64,000 nucleotides of DNA. It comes from Brucella pseudintermedia (GTDB lineage: Bacteria > Pseudomonadota > Alphaproteobacteria > Rhizobiales > Rhizobiaceae). Location: NCBI RefSeq assembly GCF_008932435.1, contig NZ_WBWE01000007.1, forward strand, positions 167,485-231,484, read 5' to 3'. A model generated the notes under the pieces. It was not told the origin of the DNA, searched no databases, and worked only from the letters and a program-made list of their open reading frames with translations. Shown in pieces: positions 20,662-30,662 of the stretch; the stretch's first letter is position 1, and each line of letters starts with the position of its first letter. The translations under genes were made by a program, and so were the position numbers.

Positions 20662-21348
20662 TCAGGCATCGGTCCAGACGGACAGGGCTTCGATGACACT
20701 GGGCAGGTCTTTGTGGCGATGGATGACGGTTTCCGCTCCCGCATCGGTCAGCTTGTCGGCATGTCCCGGATAGGTGTGAGCGCCGCCCGTAAAGCCGATC
20801 ACACGCATGCCAGCGGCGCGTGCGCCCTGAATGCCATGCGCGGAATCTTCAATCACGATGACGTCCTTCGGATCGACACCGAATTGCTTGGCTGCGTAGA
20901 GAAACACGTCTGGTGCGGGCTTGGTCTTTTTGGTGCCTACTTCCTTGGCTGAAAAGATATTGGGCGCAAAAAGCTCGTAAAGACCGACACGCTGCAACAT
21001 GCTTTCCAGCCGATGACTGGTCGAATTGGAGCAGATGCACTTCGGCAGCTTCAATGCCGATACCACTTCAACGATACCTTCAACGGCCTGAACTTCATTC
21101 TTGAGCTTTTCGTCCAGAATCTTTTCGGACTTGTCGAGAAGCGACGCTGAAAGCGGAATCCCGGCCTCGCCCTCTACGGTCAGAAGAATATCCTGCCACG
21201 TCAGACCGGCAAAACGTTCGGCCATCTCATCGGCGGCAATCTGATAACCGGCTTCGGTGAGAAGTGTGGACTCGACTTCCGCGGCGATGATTTCAGAATC
21301 TACCAAAACGCCATCGCAATCGAAAATGATGAGGGACGGGGCCGCCAT
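20662..21348 (-). CDS. HAD-superfamily hydrolase (phosphatase/phosphoglucomutase-like, subfamily IA)
   Basis: 228 residues. HAD motif I is FDCDGVLVDSE, motif II is around CSNSTSHR, motif III is KPAPDVFLYAAKQFG and motif IV is VIEDSAHG. The cap domain lies between motifs I and II, as in Gph/YieH-like enzymes that act on small phosphorylated sugars. The exact substrate cannot be read from sequence. The start is set at the Met (21348) directly before the first motif; 21354 is also possible. Confidence 0.88.
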   Translation of the reverse strand: MAAPSLIIFDCDGVLVDSEIIAAEVESTLLTEAGYQIAADEMAERFAGLTWQDILLTVEGEAGIPLSASLLDKSEKILDEKLKNEVQAVEGIVEVVSALKLPKCICSNSTSHRLESMLQRVGLYELFAPNIFSAKEVGTKKTKPAPDVFLYAAKQFGVDPKDVIVIEDSAHGIQGARAAGMRVIGFTGGAHTYPGHADKLTDAGAETVIHRHKDLPSVIEALSVWTDA

Positions 21349-21408
21349 GATCATAGCCTTTTTATTGGGAGGAGTGAGCACCGGCAGCAGCCGGAACACC
21401 GGGTTGAG

Positions 21409-21519
21409 CTACACCTTTATGGCGAAGCCGTCAAATTGGAGCCTTTCCGGCGAGAGGGTGAAGCATCCATGCGGCGCATTCGGTCCAGGGGCCGATTTCC
21501 ATTCCGCTTCGGTTTTCAT
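21409..21519 (-). CDS. Possible small protein (36 aa) between ClC and HAD genes
   Basis: A short frame begins with ATG six bases after the ClC stop codon and ends at TAG 21409-21411. It starts MKTEAEWKSAPGPNAPHGCF and ends RLQFDGFAIKV. A GAGG lies about ten bases before the ATG (inside the ClC end). Composition is protein-like, and the frame exactly fills the intergenic space of a same-strand cluster. It could instead be a degraded C-terminal fragment. No family is recognised. Confidence 0.35.
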   Translation of the reverse strand: MKTEAEWKSAPGPNAPHGCFTLSPERLQFDGFAIKV

Positions 21520-21524
21520 CCCGT

Positions 21525-23318
21525 TCAGACCTCACCGGACACCTCGCGACGGCGCCGGTCCAGTTCTTCGCTATAGCGGCGCAAGGTGTGCGCTTCACTG
21601 AGGAGGCCGAGAACCTTGCGCTCCTGTGCGTTGTTCACCACGGCCAGAGCTTCACTTTCTGCCCGGTCGAAGCGGACGACAGCTTCCTTGGCGTTCATCT
21701 GCGGCAGCAGGAATTCATCCTGATATTTGAGAAGCTCGCGGATGCTGTGTTCGCCATCGGATGTATCGAAGCTGTCGGCGTAAACTTCTGGAACCGGGAT
21801 CATGCCGACATACCGTCCCTCGGCATCCACGGCGATCACCCGCTGGGTCGATCCGAGCGGGAAATCATGGCGGAATGTTTCGATATCGGTATCGATCAGA
21901 ACGGTCCGCACGTCATGGCGCATCATCCGGTTGACGGTCAGGTCCCGTATCCATCCGATATCATGGGCGGAACGGATGGCCTCTCCACGCAGATGGAAGC
22001 GCCATGTGGCAAAGGAGTAACCGAAGGTCTTTCGCACCATCAGCGAGGACGAGACGACAGCGCCGAGCACGAGCATGGAAATCGGAAAATCGCCGGTAAG
22101 CTCCAGTGCCAGGAAGGTCATAGTCATAGGTCCGCCCACGACTGCGACGGCGAGCGAGCTCATGCCGATGACGGCATAGACTTCGGGCGCGAGTGCCAGA
22201 CCGGCTGGCAATACCGCGCCGGCCACGGCAGCAAACAGCTTGCCTGTCAGTGCACCGAGAAACAGCGATGCGAAGAACAGGCCACCGCGAAAGCCGGACC
22301 CGATGGAGACGGCGGAAGCGAGCGATTTGGCAAAGATCAGAAGCAGAAGGGCGGGAATGGTGATGTTTGCATTCAGGTCGAGGTGGAGCGCTCCGTGGCC
22401 CGAGGCCAGAACCTGCGGTGAAAGGAAGGCGATCATTCCAACGATGGCGCCGCCGATAGCCGGGGCCATCACATTGGGCACCACGCTGCGCCGGGCGACT
22501 TTTTCCACAAAGGTCACGCCGCGCATGATGAGGATGGCAATGCCTGCCGAGAAGAAGCCGAGCACAAGAGCGGGAACGTAATCACGTGGCGTGATGTCGT
22601 CGATCTGGCCGATATCGATGATGAAGGGCGCGCCGCCGATTGCCTGCGTCACCAGAGCGCCGATGATCGCCGCCACGACGACCGGCGTCAGCGTGGCAAT
22701 CGAATAGACGCCGATGATAAGTTCGAATGCGTAAAATGCCCCGGTCAAAGGTGCATTGAAGGCGCTGGCGATGGCAGCCGCGGCGCCGCAGCCGACCAAA
22801 GTCCGCAGATCCGCGCGGCGAAGCTTGAGCGCCCGACCGATGCGGGAGGCGAAACCGCTCGCAAGCTGCGTATAGGCTGCTTCCAGTCCGACCGATGCAC
22901 CGAAGCCGTTGGCAATCAGGTTCTGCCCGACAAGGATAAAGCTGTCCGTGAGCGACAGACGCCCCCCATGGAGCGCATTTGCTTCGATCGGGTCCACGAT
23001 GGGACGCTTGCGCCATCGCGCAAGAACCCAGATCACGATCCCCATCAGGATGCCGCCAGCGAGCGGTGCAATATAGGCGCTCGGTTGCAGCGATGCAGCC
23101 GAACTGAGTTTTTCGCCGGGCTCAAGCGCGAAGATCGCCTGGTGCATCCATTGCGAAATACTGCCTATGGCGGCAACCATCAGCCCTGAAATGATACCGA
23201 TCGCGGCCCCGGCGATAACGAGGCCAATTTCGCTGCCGCGAACCAGCGCACGCATGCGGAAGGGTACGAATAAAACCCGCAAATACCGGTTATGCCGCAG
23301 TTCAGCGATATTCATCAT
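21525..23318 (-). CDS. ClC-type chloride channel/antiporter with C-terminal CBS pair
   Basis: About 597 residues: a ClC membrane core (about 10 hydrophobic segments, residues 30-430) and a cytosolic tail with two CBS-like repeats (about 440-580). Family landmarks include AAAAIASAFNAPLTGAFYAFE. The gating-glutamate motif GREGP is replaced by GLEAAY, which keeps the Glu but not the Arg/Gly/Pro. The GxFxP motif reads GFRGGLF. Transport type (channel or H+/Cl- exchange) cannot be decided. Start uncertain: ATG 23318 or 23315 is preferred over an upstream GTG at 23357; no clear ribosome site precedes any of them. Confidence 0.87.
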   Translation of the reverse strand: MMNIAELRHNRYLRVLFVPFRMRALVRGSEIGLVIAGAAIGIISGLMVAAIGSISQWMHQAIFALEPGEKLSSAASLQPSAYIAPLAGGILMGIVIWVLARWRKRPIVDPIEANALHGGRLSLTDSFILVGQNLIANGFGASVGLEAAYTQLASGFASRIGRALKLRRADLRTLVGCGAAAAIASAFNAPLTGAFYAFELIIGVYSIATLTPVVVAAIIGALVTQAIGGAPFIIDIGQIDDITPRDYVPALVLGFFSAGIAILIMRGVTFVEKVARRSVVPNVMAPAIGGAIVGMIAFLSPQVLASGHGALHLDLNANITIPALLLLIFAKSLASAVSIGSGFRGGLFFASLFLGALTGKLFAAVAGAVLPAGLALAPEVYAVIGMSSLAVAVVGGPMTMTFLALELTGDFPISMLVLGAVVSSSLMVRKTFGYSFATWRFHLRGEAIRSAHDIGWIRDLTVNRMMRHDVRTVLIDTDIETFRHDFPLGSTQRVIAVDAEGRYVGMIPVPEVYADSFDTSDGEHSIRELLKYQDEFLLPQMNAKEAVVRFDRAESEALAVVNNAQERKVLGLLSEAHTLRRYSEELDRRRREVSGEV

Positions 23319-23401
23319 AAAAACACCGGGCAAGCGGGCGGCTGGCATGCCCGCCACGCAAATTCAGAAGTTGGCTGCCGATTATAGGCAAAAAGGAATA
23401 A

Positions 23402-24766
<1,365 letters not shown>

Positions 24767-24769
<3 letters not shown>

Positions 24770-24870
24770 AGCATTTCAGCAAAAGTATGAAACGGTTTTG
24801 CGTTGGATAATGCGATAAAACAAATAGTTAGAGCGGTTCCGGCGATTCTGTCAGAACAGGAACCGCTCTA
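24767..24870. repeat. 104-bp palindromic repeat (Bru-RS-like)
   Basis: Bounded by TAGAGC (24767) and GCTCTA (24870). The left core is GCATTTCAGCAAAAGTATGA then AACGGTTTTGCG, followed by ATAATGCGATAAAACAAATA and GGTTCCGG. The same layout recurs at 26746-26848 and 47678-47783. The inner GAGCGGTTCC / GGAACCGCTC can form a stem. The first TAG is the ccrM stop codon. Confidence 0.8.
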
Positions 24871-24940
24871 GAACGCGTTTTGAACTGCCTGCCCCGCGCT
24901 TTTATTCTTATCGGACGGCCTCCAGCATAGTCTGACAGTG

Positions 24941-24970
24941 AGACGCCCGAAGCATAGGCTTCGGGCGTCT
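24941..24970. terminator. Bidirectional intrinsic terminator between ccrM and the HAD gene
   Basis: 13-bp perfect stem AGACGCCCGAAGC / GCTTCGGGCGTCT with a four-base ATAG loop, between two convergent genes. T-rich sequence follows on the + side. Confidence 0.8.
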
Positions 24971-25001
24971 TCGCTGTTTTCGTCTGACCGGGAATTCCGG
25001 G

Positions 25002-25616
25002 TCAGAAAGCGAGACCCAGTGCTTTCAAGTCAGCGGCCAGCTTGTTCGCACCGGTAAAATGCACGGCCTGCCAGCCAGCATGCCTGGCACCTTCCACATT
25101 GTGCATCGTGTCATCGATGAAAAGCGTAGCTGCCGGGTCGAGATCGAATGACGCAACGTGATGATCGTAGATTTCCCGGTCAGGTTTCAACATGCGGATG
25201 TCGCCCGACACGGTGACGCCCCGGCTTTCAGTCAGAAATGGAAACCGCCCCTGCGCTTCCCGGAACGTATCCGAAGCAAAATTCGTCAGCATGGTGACGT
25301 CGTGGCCGTTCCCGATGAGACCGCGCAGAATTTCGACACTGTCCTCATAAGCATGCGGCACCATGCGGTTCCAGTTTTGCCGGAACGCGCGGATGTGATC
25401 GCTTTTCTCCGGGTACGCATCGATCAGCAACGCCTCAGCCTCATGCCAGGTTCTCCCGCGATCCTGTTCGATATTCCACGCGCCGGTGCAGATATTCTCC
25501 AGGAACCAACGCCGTTCCGACGCATCGGGAATAATATCGAGATAGGCGAGTTCGGGATCGTAATGGATGAGAACCCTGCCGATGTCGAAGACGATGTGCT
25601 TGACGGGACTGCTCAA
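25002..25616 (-). CDS. HAD-superfamily hydrolase (FMN/haloacid-dehalogenase-like)
   Basis: 204 residues. Motif I is VFDIGRVLIHYDPE, where the second Asp of DxDxT is replaced (DIGRV), as in the YihX/HAD-IA-like subgroup. Motif II is TNFASDTF, motif III is KPDREIYDHHV and motif IV is FIDDTMHNVEGA. Substrate unknown. The start is the TTG at 25616, which overlaps the mutY stop (TTGA) and has AAGAGGAAA upstream. The upstream extension to 25826 lies inside mutY. Confidence 0.85.
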   Translation of the reverse strand: MSSPVKHIVFDIGRVLIHYDPELAYLDIIPDASERRWFLENICTGAWNIEQDRGRTWHEAEALLIDAYPEKSDHIRAFRQNWNRMVPHAYEDSVEILRGLIGNGHDVTMLTNFASDTFREAQGRFPFLTESRGVTVSGDIRMLKPDREIYDHHVASFDLDPAATLFIDDTMHNVEGARHAGWQAVHFTGANKLAADLKALGLAF

Positions 25617-26707
25617 CGGTTTTTCCTCTTCCCTTTGAAAGCTTCTGGTATGGCAGCGGTGATCGCCTTTTTCATGACTGTTGGTAATGCCTCGTCTGAA
25701 AGCTCGGTCGGGCGGGACCACCAGCCGTCGCTGGATGCAGCCTTGCTGACATTTTCCGAACGATAGACGGAGAGCCGCAGTTCGAAATGCGTGAAAACAT
25801 GCGTAATCGAACCGGAAGCTGTCCATCGCGCGGGGAACGGAGCCGCATCGATGGTCGTATCGCCATCAATGCGAGCCGTCCATGGGCTGCCCGGAACTTC
25901 GGTCATCCCGGCGAGCAGTCCCTCATCCCTCCGCTTGCGCAGGAAAACCGAACCATCGTCGGCAATGGCAATGAATGCCGCGCCTGTGCGAATTGGCTTT
26001 TCCGCTTTGGGCGCCTTTACCGGAAACTCTTCCGGGTCGCGGGATTTGAGCGCCATGCAATCGTCATTGAGCGGACAGATGGCACAAGCTGGACGCCGCG
26101 GCGTGCATATGGTTGCGCCCAGATCCATCACCGCCTGCGCAAAATCTCCCGGCCTGTCGATGGGAGTCAATTGCCCCATAAGCGCGCGGATTTCCGGTTT
26201 TGCTGCGGGCAGGGGCGTGTCGATTGTGTAAAGCCGTGAAATCACGCGGTCCACATTGCCGTCCACAACGGCGACCGCTTCACCAAAGGCGATTGCAGCG
26301 ATGGCTGCGGAAGTATAGTCGCCGATGCCCGGCAGTTCCTTCAGTGCTGCGGCGCTGTCCGGAAACTTGCCGTCATGCTGCCGGACCACAGCGTCGGCGC
26401 ATTTTTTCAGGTTTCGTGCACGCGAGTAGTATCCAAGTCCGGCCCATGCTCGCAGAATATCGTCTTCACTCGCCCGCGCCATTGCCTGAACCGTGGGCCA
26501 GCGTTCGGTGAACTTTACAAAGTAGGACTTGACCGCCTCGACTGTTGTCTGCTGAAGCATGATCTCGGACAGCCACACGCGATAGGGATCTGGCCTGATG
26601 CCGGATGCCTGTTCGGATGGGCTGATGCGCCACGGCAAGACGCGGTGGTGCCGGTCATACCAGTGCAGAAGCTTGGTGCTTTGATTGGAAGTGGTGGAAG
26701 TCAGCAT
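25613..26707 (-). CDS. mutY: A/G-specific adenine glycosylase
   Basis: Removes adenine mispaired with 8-oxoguanine. 364 residues. The helix-hairpin-helix LPGIGDYTSAAI leads to the catalytic Asp in VDGNVDRV. The [4Fe-4S] loop CTPRRPACAICPLNDDC has the C-x6-C-x2-C-x5-C spacing, and a NUDIX-like C-terminal domain recognises 8-oxoG. The frame is open to 26803, but that extension enters a dispersed repeat, so the ATG at 26707 is chosen. Its stop overlaps the downstream HAD gene. Confidence 0.95.
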   Translation of the reverse strand: MLTSTTSNQSTKLLHWYDRHHRVLPWRISPSEQASGIRPDPYRVWLSEIMLQQTTVEAVKSYFVKFTERWPTVQAMARASEDDILRAWAGLGYYSRARNLKKCADAVVRQHDGKFPDSAAALKELPGIGDYTSAAIAAIAFGEAVAVVDGNVDRVISRLYTIDTPLPAAKPEIRALMGQLTPIDRPGDFAQAVMDLGATICTPRRPACAICPLNDDCMALKSRDPEEFPVKAPKAEKPIRTGAAFIAIADDGSVFLRKRRDEGLLAGMTEVPGSPWTARIDGDTTIDAAPFPARWTASGSITHVFTHFELRLSVYRSENVSKAASSDGWWSRPTELSDEALPTVMKKAITAAIPEAFKGKRKNR

Positions 26708-26745
26708 GAGAACGGCATCGATTAACAATTGGGCATTATTCTGAT

Positions 26746-26848
26746 TAGAGCATTTCCAGCAAAAGTGCGAAGCGGTTTTGCGTGGGGTAATGCCTGAAAG
26801 CAAAGAGATAGAACGGATGCGCTGTTCCGCTTCACGAGAGCCGCTCTA
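26746..26848. repeat. 103-bp palindromic repeat (Bru-RS-like)
   Basis: TAGAGC...GCTCTA element with the core GCATTTCCAGCAAAAGTGCG then AAGCGGTTTTGCG. It lies 38 bp upstream of the mutY start and about 100 bp before the glycosyltransferase operon, so it may influence the promoters of both divergent units. Confidence 0.8.
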
Positions 26849-26952
26849 ATGCCTTAATTTTACACTTCATAGAAACAATGCTGTGCATATGAAAGGCTTA
26901 AGCATAGAAATCTGCCGGGGTCTCCAGGCAAGCTTCCTTGGAAAGAGAATAA

Positions 26953-27720
26953 GTGAACCAGTCAGTACCTGTCTATGTCGTCAATCTTGCGCGGTCCCGG
27001 GATCGCTGGGACAGGTTGAAGTCCAACGCCGATGCTCTTTCAATCGTACTCCGGCGCGTGGAAGCCGTCGAGGGAAAGCTGCTGTCATCGGAGGAACTGA
27101 CGGATTTCGATGAGGCAGCGTTCCGTCGCTGGCACGGTAAAATCGCAATGCCGGCAGAAATTGGCTGTTACTTCAGTCACATACGAGCATTGGAAATCAT
27201 AGCCGGTGCGCCGGAGCCTTTTGCCGTGATTGTGGAAGATGACATCGTTTTTACACCTGCGTTCAAACCCTTTCTAACACATTTGGCGAAGGCGGCAGGC
27301 TGGGACGCAGTGAAGCTTGTCAATCACCGAACCGCTGCTTTCCAGTCTTTCCAGCGTATTGATAGCCAGTTTTCAATTGGTCGCTGCTTGCATGGACCGC
27401 TGGGAAGTTCCGCGGCTTATGTCGTTACCCGTGAAGGCGCCTCGAAATTGCTCAAGGCGCTTCGCCCGATGCGGCTTCCTTATGATGTCGCACTGGAAAG
27501 AGGATGGGCTGGTGCTTATCAGATTTTTACAACCGACAAGCCGGTCGTCGAATTTTCGGACATGGCCACTTCTACTATCGCACAGGGGCGCTCGGCTTAC
27601 GCCAAAAAGCGTCTGCCGGCATACAAAAGGATAAGCACCCTTCTGTTTCGAGCGACAGACTATGTCAGACGAATCGCTTACTCTTTTGACAGGAAGAGCT
27701 TAAGAGAGGACAGAGTTTGA
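26953..27720 (+). CDS. Glycosyltransferase family 25 (LPS/surface glycan)
   Basis: 255 residues starting at GTG 26953 with AAGAGAA upstream. GT25 landmarks: VYVVNLARSRDRW at the N-terminus, EIGCYFSHIRALEII, the metal-binding VIVEDDIVF (DxD-like) and GSSAAYVVTREGA. GT25 enzymes usually transfer galactose or glucose to LPS core or glycan acceptors; the sugar here is not known. First gene of a tightly overlapping set (overlaps the next gene by four bases). Confidence 0.9.
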   Translation: MNQSVPVYVVNLARSRDRWDRLKSNADALSIVLRRVEAVEGKLLSSEELTDFDEAAFRRWHGKIAMPAEIGCYFSHIRALEIIAGAPEPFAVIVEDDIVFTPAFKPFLTHLAKAAGWDAVKLVNHRTAAFQSFQRIDSQFSIGRCLHGPLGSSAAYVVTREGASKLLKALRPMRLPYDVALERGWAGAYQIFTTDKPVVEFSDMATSTIAQGRSAYAKKRLPAYKRISTLLFRATDYVRRIAYSFDRKSLREDRV

Positions 27721-28976
27721 GTTTTTTTAAAAAGTCTTTTCTCCTGCGGCGTCGGATAGATTCTGGGGTACTTGCAGTCGCATCGGCGGCCATGCCCGTT
27801 CGCGTAGGGCTCGGACCACTGGTACTTTTCGTATTTTCTTGCATCGGTATTTACCTCGCCTGCGGACGTCATGCGACTACGCGCATGTTCGCCCGAAAAT
27901 TCTATTTGTTTATAATCTTATATGCTGTCTGGTCGTTGGGCCTGATCCTGTTTCGGGGGGAGCCTTTCAACGACAACCGCCAGATCGGCTACACGCTGCT
28001 GATCGCGATTTTTGCTTTTGCCGGTTCGGGAATGGTGCTTATCCGGGACCCGCTCCGGGCCTATGTCCTTGGCGCGCGTGTTGGGACGCTGCTTGCCCTG
28101 ATTATCGCGCTCTATCTTTCCGTGACCGACGGGGGGCGCATAGGTGTCGGCGGTAATCAGGCTGTCTTTGCATTCGTAGCCGGGGTAGCGGCGATTTCCG
28201 CCGCCATTCCTTTGCGTAAGGCTTCGCGATATTTGCCGAACGGTCCGCAGTGGCTGGTATTGGGGTTCGCTGCGGTTCTGACGTCCGAAACCCGGGCAGT
28301 CATCGTGGTCTTGCCGATATTCGCAGCCGTGGAAACTGTCATCTTCCTGAAGCGTTTCAGTATCCGGCAGCAGGGAACTGCCTATGCGATACTGTTTGCA
28401 GCAATAGCCGCTCTCGTCGTGGTGGGCCCTGTTGGCAGCATCATTTCCAAACGTTTCGCCGGAATGATCGAATATTACGATACCGGACACGCCGCTAACT
28501 GGGAGGACAAGGTTTCGGCGGATATTCGCGAGGTCATGTGGAGGAGTGCGTCGAATGTTATCGCCGCCCATCCTCTCGCAGGTGTCGGTTCCTATTCAAA
28601 GATGGACTATGTGAGGGCCGAGGCAGGCGACAAGGCGTCGATGCTTGACGGATTCCGCCATGTCCATAATACGGTGCTCGACGAGTTGCTGAATGACGGT
28701 ATTGTCGGTCTCATCTTCATGGCCTGTGCGTTTATCTCCATCTTCGTCTATTTGTGGCGAACAGCCGATAGCTGGGCAATGCGGCGAGCCTTGATCTACT
28801 TTGCCCTTGTGTGCGGCAGCTACGGCATGCTGCACAATCCGTTGTTGCACGAAGTGACGATATCCTCGACCATGTTCTTCCTCGCGGCGCTCAACGCGGC
28901 TGCATCAAGGCGCATCATGGCGGCACGGCGCGCCGGGCTCACCTCATATGTTTTGGGAAAGAAATCAGCTGCATGA
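27717..28976 (+). CDS. O-antigen ligase / polymerase family membrane protein
   Basis: 419 residues with about ten hydrophobic segments. The Wzy_C-type loop is present: AHPLAGVGSYSKMDY, then a His-rich FRHVHNTVLDELLNDGIVG. This is the pattern of WaaL ligases and Wzy-like polymerases, which act on lipid-linked glycans at the periplasmic face; ligase and polymerase cannot be told apart by sequence alone. It starts at TTG 27717, overlapping the GT25 stop, and ends in an ATGA overlap with the epimerase gene. Confidence 0.85.
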   Translation: MSFFKKSFLLRRRIDSGVLAVASAAMPVRVGLGPLVLFVFSCIGIYLACGRHATTRMFARKFYLFIILYAVWSLGLILFRGEPFNDNRQIGYTLLIAIFAFAGSGMVLIRDPLRAYVLGARVGTLLALIIALYLSVTDGGRIGVGGNQAVFAFVAGVAAISAAIPLRKASRYLPNGPQWLVLGFAAVLTSETRAVIVVLPIFAAVETVIFLKRFSIRQQGTAYAILFAAIAALVVVGPVGSIISKRFAGMIEYYDTGHAANWEDKVSADIREVMWRSASNVIAAHPLAGVGSYSKMDYVRAEAGDKASMLDGFRHVHNTVLDELLNDGIVGLIFMACAFISIFVYLWRTADSWAMRRALIYFALVCGSYGMLHNPLLHEVTISSTMFFLAALNAAASRRIMAARRAGLTSYVLGKKSAA

Positions 28977-29950
28977 AAGCGATTGTAACGGGCGCTGCCG
29001 GGTTTATCGGTTTCCATACCGCGCAGCGATTGCTGGACGAGGGCTGGCAGGTCGTCGGCATTGACAATGTAAACGATTATTATCCGGTTGCGTTAAAGGA
29101 AACGCGGCTTTCGAAGCTTCACATGCGGGACGGGTTCCGGTTTGCGAAGGCGGATATTTCCGACGCCTCGGCACTCACCGCTGCAATCGGCTCCGACCGT
29201 GATGCGGATGTCATCGTGCATCTGGCTGCACAGGCAGGGGTACGCTATTCCATTGAGAACCCCTCGGCCTATATCTCGGCCAATGTTCAGGGACAGGTCA
29301 CGGTTTTCGAAACCGCGCTGCGACTGGAGAAGCGGCCGCCTGTGGTCTATGCCAGTTCGTCGTCGGTCTATGGTGCAAACGAAAAAGTGCCGTTTTCCGA
29401 GAGCGATCCCGTCGATCATCCTGTATCGATCTATGCCGCAACAAAGCGCTCTGGCGAATTGCTGGCTTACTCCTATCGTCACGTGCATAAGCTCCACTCT
29501 GCCGGTTTGCGCTTCTTCACCGTTTACGGCCCCTATGGGCGTCCCGACATGGCGCCGTGGCTGTTCACTTCGGCGATCCTCAAGGGCGAGCCGATCCGCG
29601 TGTTCAACAATGGCGAGATGCAGCGGGATTTTACCTTCGTGGAAGATATCGTCAGCGGGGTGGTAGGCGCGGTGCGACGCATAGTCGACAAGCCGGGAGA
29701 TACGGCACCCGTCTATAATCTGGGCAACAACCGGCCCGTGATGCTCAACGATTTCATCGCCGCGATCGAGAAAGCAACGGGCAAGGAAGCGATCCGCAAG
29801 CTCGAACCCATGCCGGCCGCCGATGTGCCGCGCACCTATGCCGACATCACGCTTGCCGCCCGCGACCTTGGCTTTAGTCCGAAAACCACGCTCGATCAGG
29901 GTATTCCTTTGTTCGTGGAGTGGTTTCGCGGCTATAATGGAGCGCGATGA
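28973..29950 (+). CDS. NAD-dependent UDP-glucuronate 4-epimerase-like protein
   Basis: 325-residue extended SDR enzyme. The NAD-binding TGAAGFIGFH is at the N-terminus, followed by the catalytic Ser in YASSSSVYGANEK and the YxxxK in IYAATKRSGE. The VFNNGEMQRDFTFVEDIV segment and NDYYPVALKETRL are typical of UDP-GlcA 4-epimerases (LpsL/Cap1J type), giving UDP-galacturonate for LPS or capsule. Overlaps both neighbours by four bases, so it is co-translated with the ligase-like gene and with dciA. Confidence 0.9.
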   Translation: MKAIVTGAAGFIGFHTAQRLLDEGWQVVGIDNVNDYYPVALKETRLSKLHMRDGFRFAKADISDASALTAAIGSDRDADVIVHLAAQAGVRYSIENPSAYISANVQGQVTVFETALRLEKRPPVVYASSSSVYGANEKVPFSESDPVDHPVSIYAATKRSGELLAYSYRHVHKLHSAGLRFFTVYGPYGRPDMAPWLFTSAILKGEPIRVFNNGEMQRDFTFVEDIVSGVVGAVRRIVDKPGDTAPVYNLGNNRPVMLNDFIAAIEKATGKEAIRKLEPMPAADVPRTYADITLAARDLGFSPKTTLDQGIPLFVEWFRGYNGAR

Positions 29951-30474
29951 GCGAACAAACATCCAGACGCGGCTTCCGGCCGCTGGCAGATATGGCTTCG
30001 GGTCTGGTCGATCCGATGCTGCAGAAACGCGCCGGTATCAATCTCGCCTTGCTTCAGTCGTGGGAAGACATCGTCGGTCCCGCCATCGGCGCAACCTCGC
30101 GCCCACTGCGCATTATCTGGCCACGCCGTCTCCATGAGGACGACCCGTTTTCTCCTGCAACGCTGATTATTGCCTGTGAAGGGTTCGCCGCTCTTCAGGT
30201 CCAGCACGAGACAGGAGAAATCATCAGCCGTATCAACGGGTTTCTCGGCTTCTCCGCGGTCGGGCGCATCCGCATCGAGCAGAAACCGCCGCTTATTCCG
30301 GCCAAGCGACGGGTGAAGCGTCTGGCGCCGCTCGGGCCTGCGGATGAGCGCCGTATCGACAAGGCGACGGACGCTATTGAAGACGATGCGCTTCGCGCAG
30401 CGCTTGCCCGTCTCGGCAAGAACATTCTCGCAGAGAAGCGGACCACTGGCCGAAAGGACGGCAAGGGCAATTGA
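29947..30474 (+). CDS. DUF721 / DciA-like protein
   Basis: 175 residues containing the DUF721 core (LQSWEDIVGPAIGATSRPL, then a beta-rich segment with LIIACEGFAALQVQHE). DciA proteins of this family help load the replicative helicase DnaB in many bacteria. In alphaproteobacteria this gene usually lies near mutY, dsbA and smc; here the glycan trio separates it from mutY while dsbA and smc follow directly. Confidence 0.8.
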   Translation: MSEQTSRRGFRPLADMASGLVDPMLQKRAGINLALLQSWEDIVGPAIGATSRPLRIIWPRRLHEDDPFSPATLIIACEGFAALQVQHETGEIISRINGFLGFSAVGRIRIEQKPPLIPAKRRVKRLAPLGPADERRIDKATDAIEDDALRAALARLGKNILAEKRTTGRKDGKGN

Positions 30475-30662
30475 ATTCTGCTGGCCGCCATAAATTTGAT
30501 GCAAGCTTTCAGCAGTTTGTAAGAGGCGCCCCAGGTTGATTGTCGCAAATATGAAGACAAAAAATGCAAGGTGCTGACTTTCATGTGAACGCTGCGGGTC
30601 TAGCGAAGTGCGACTTGCCGCTTTAGATTGTATGTCGAAGTCAACTATTGAAACAGGACTGG

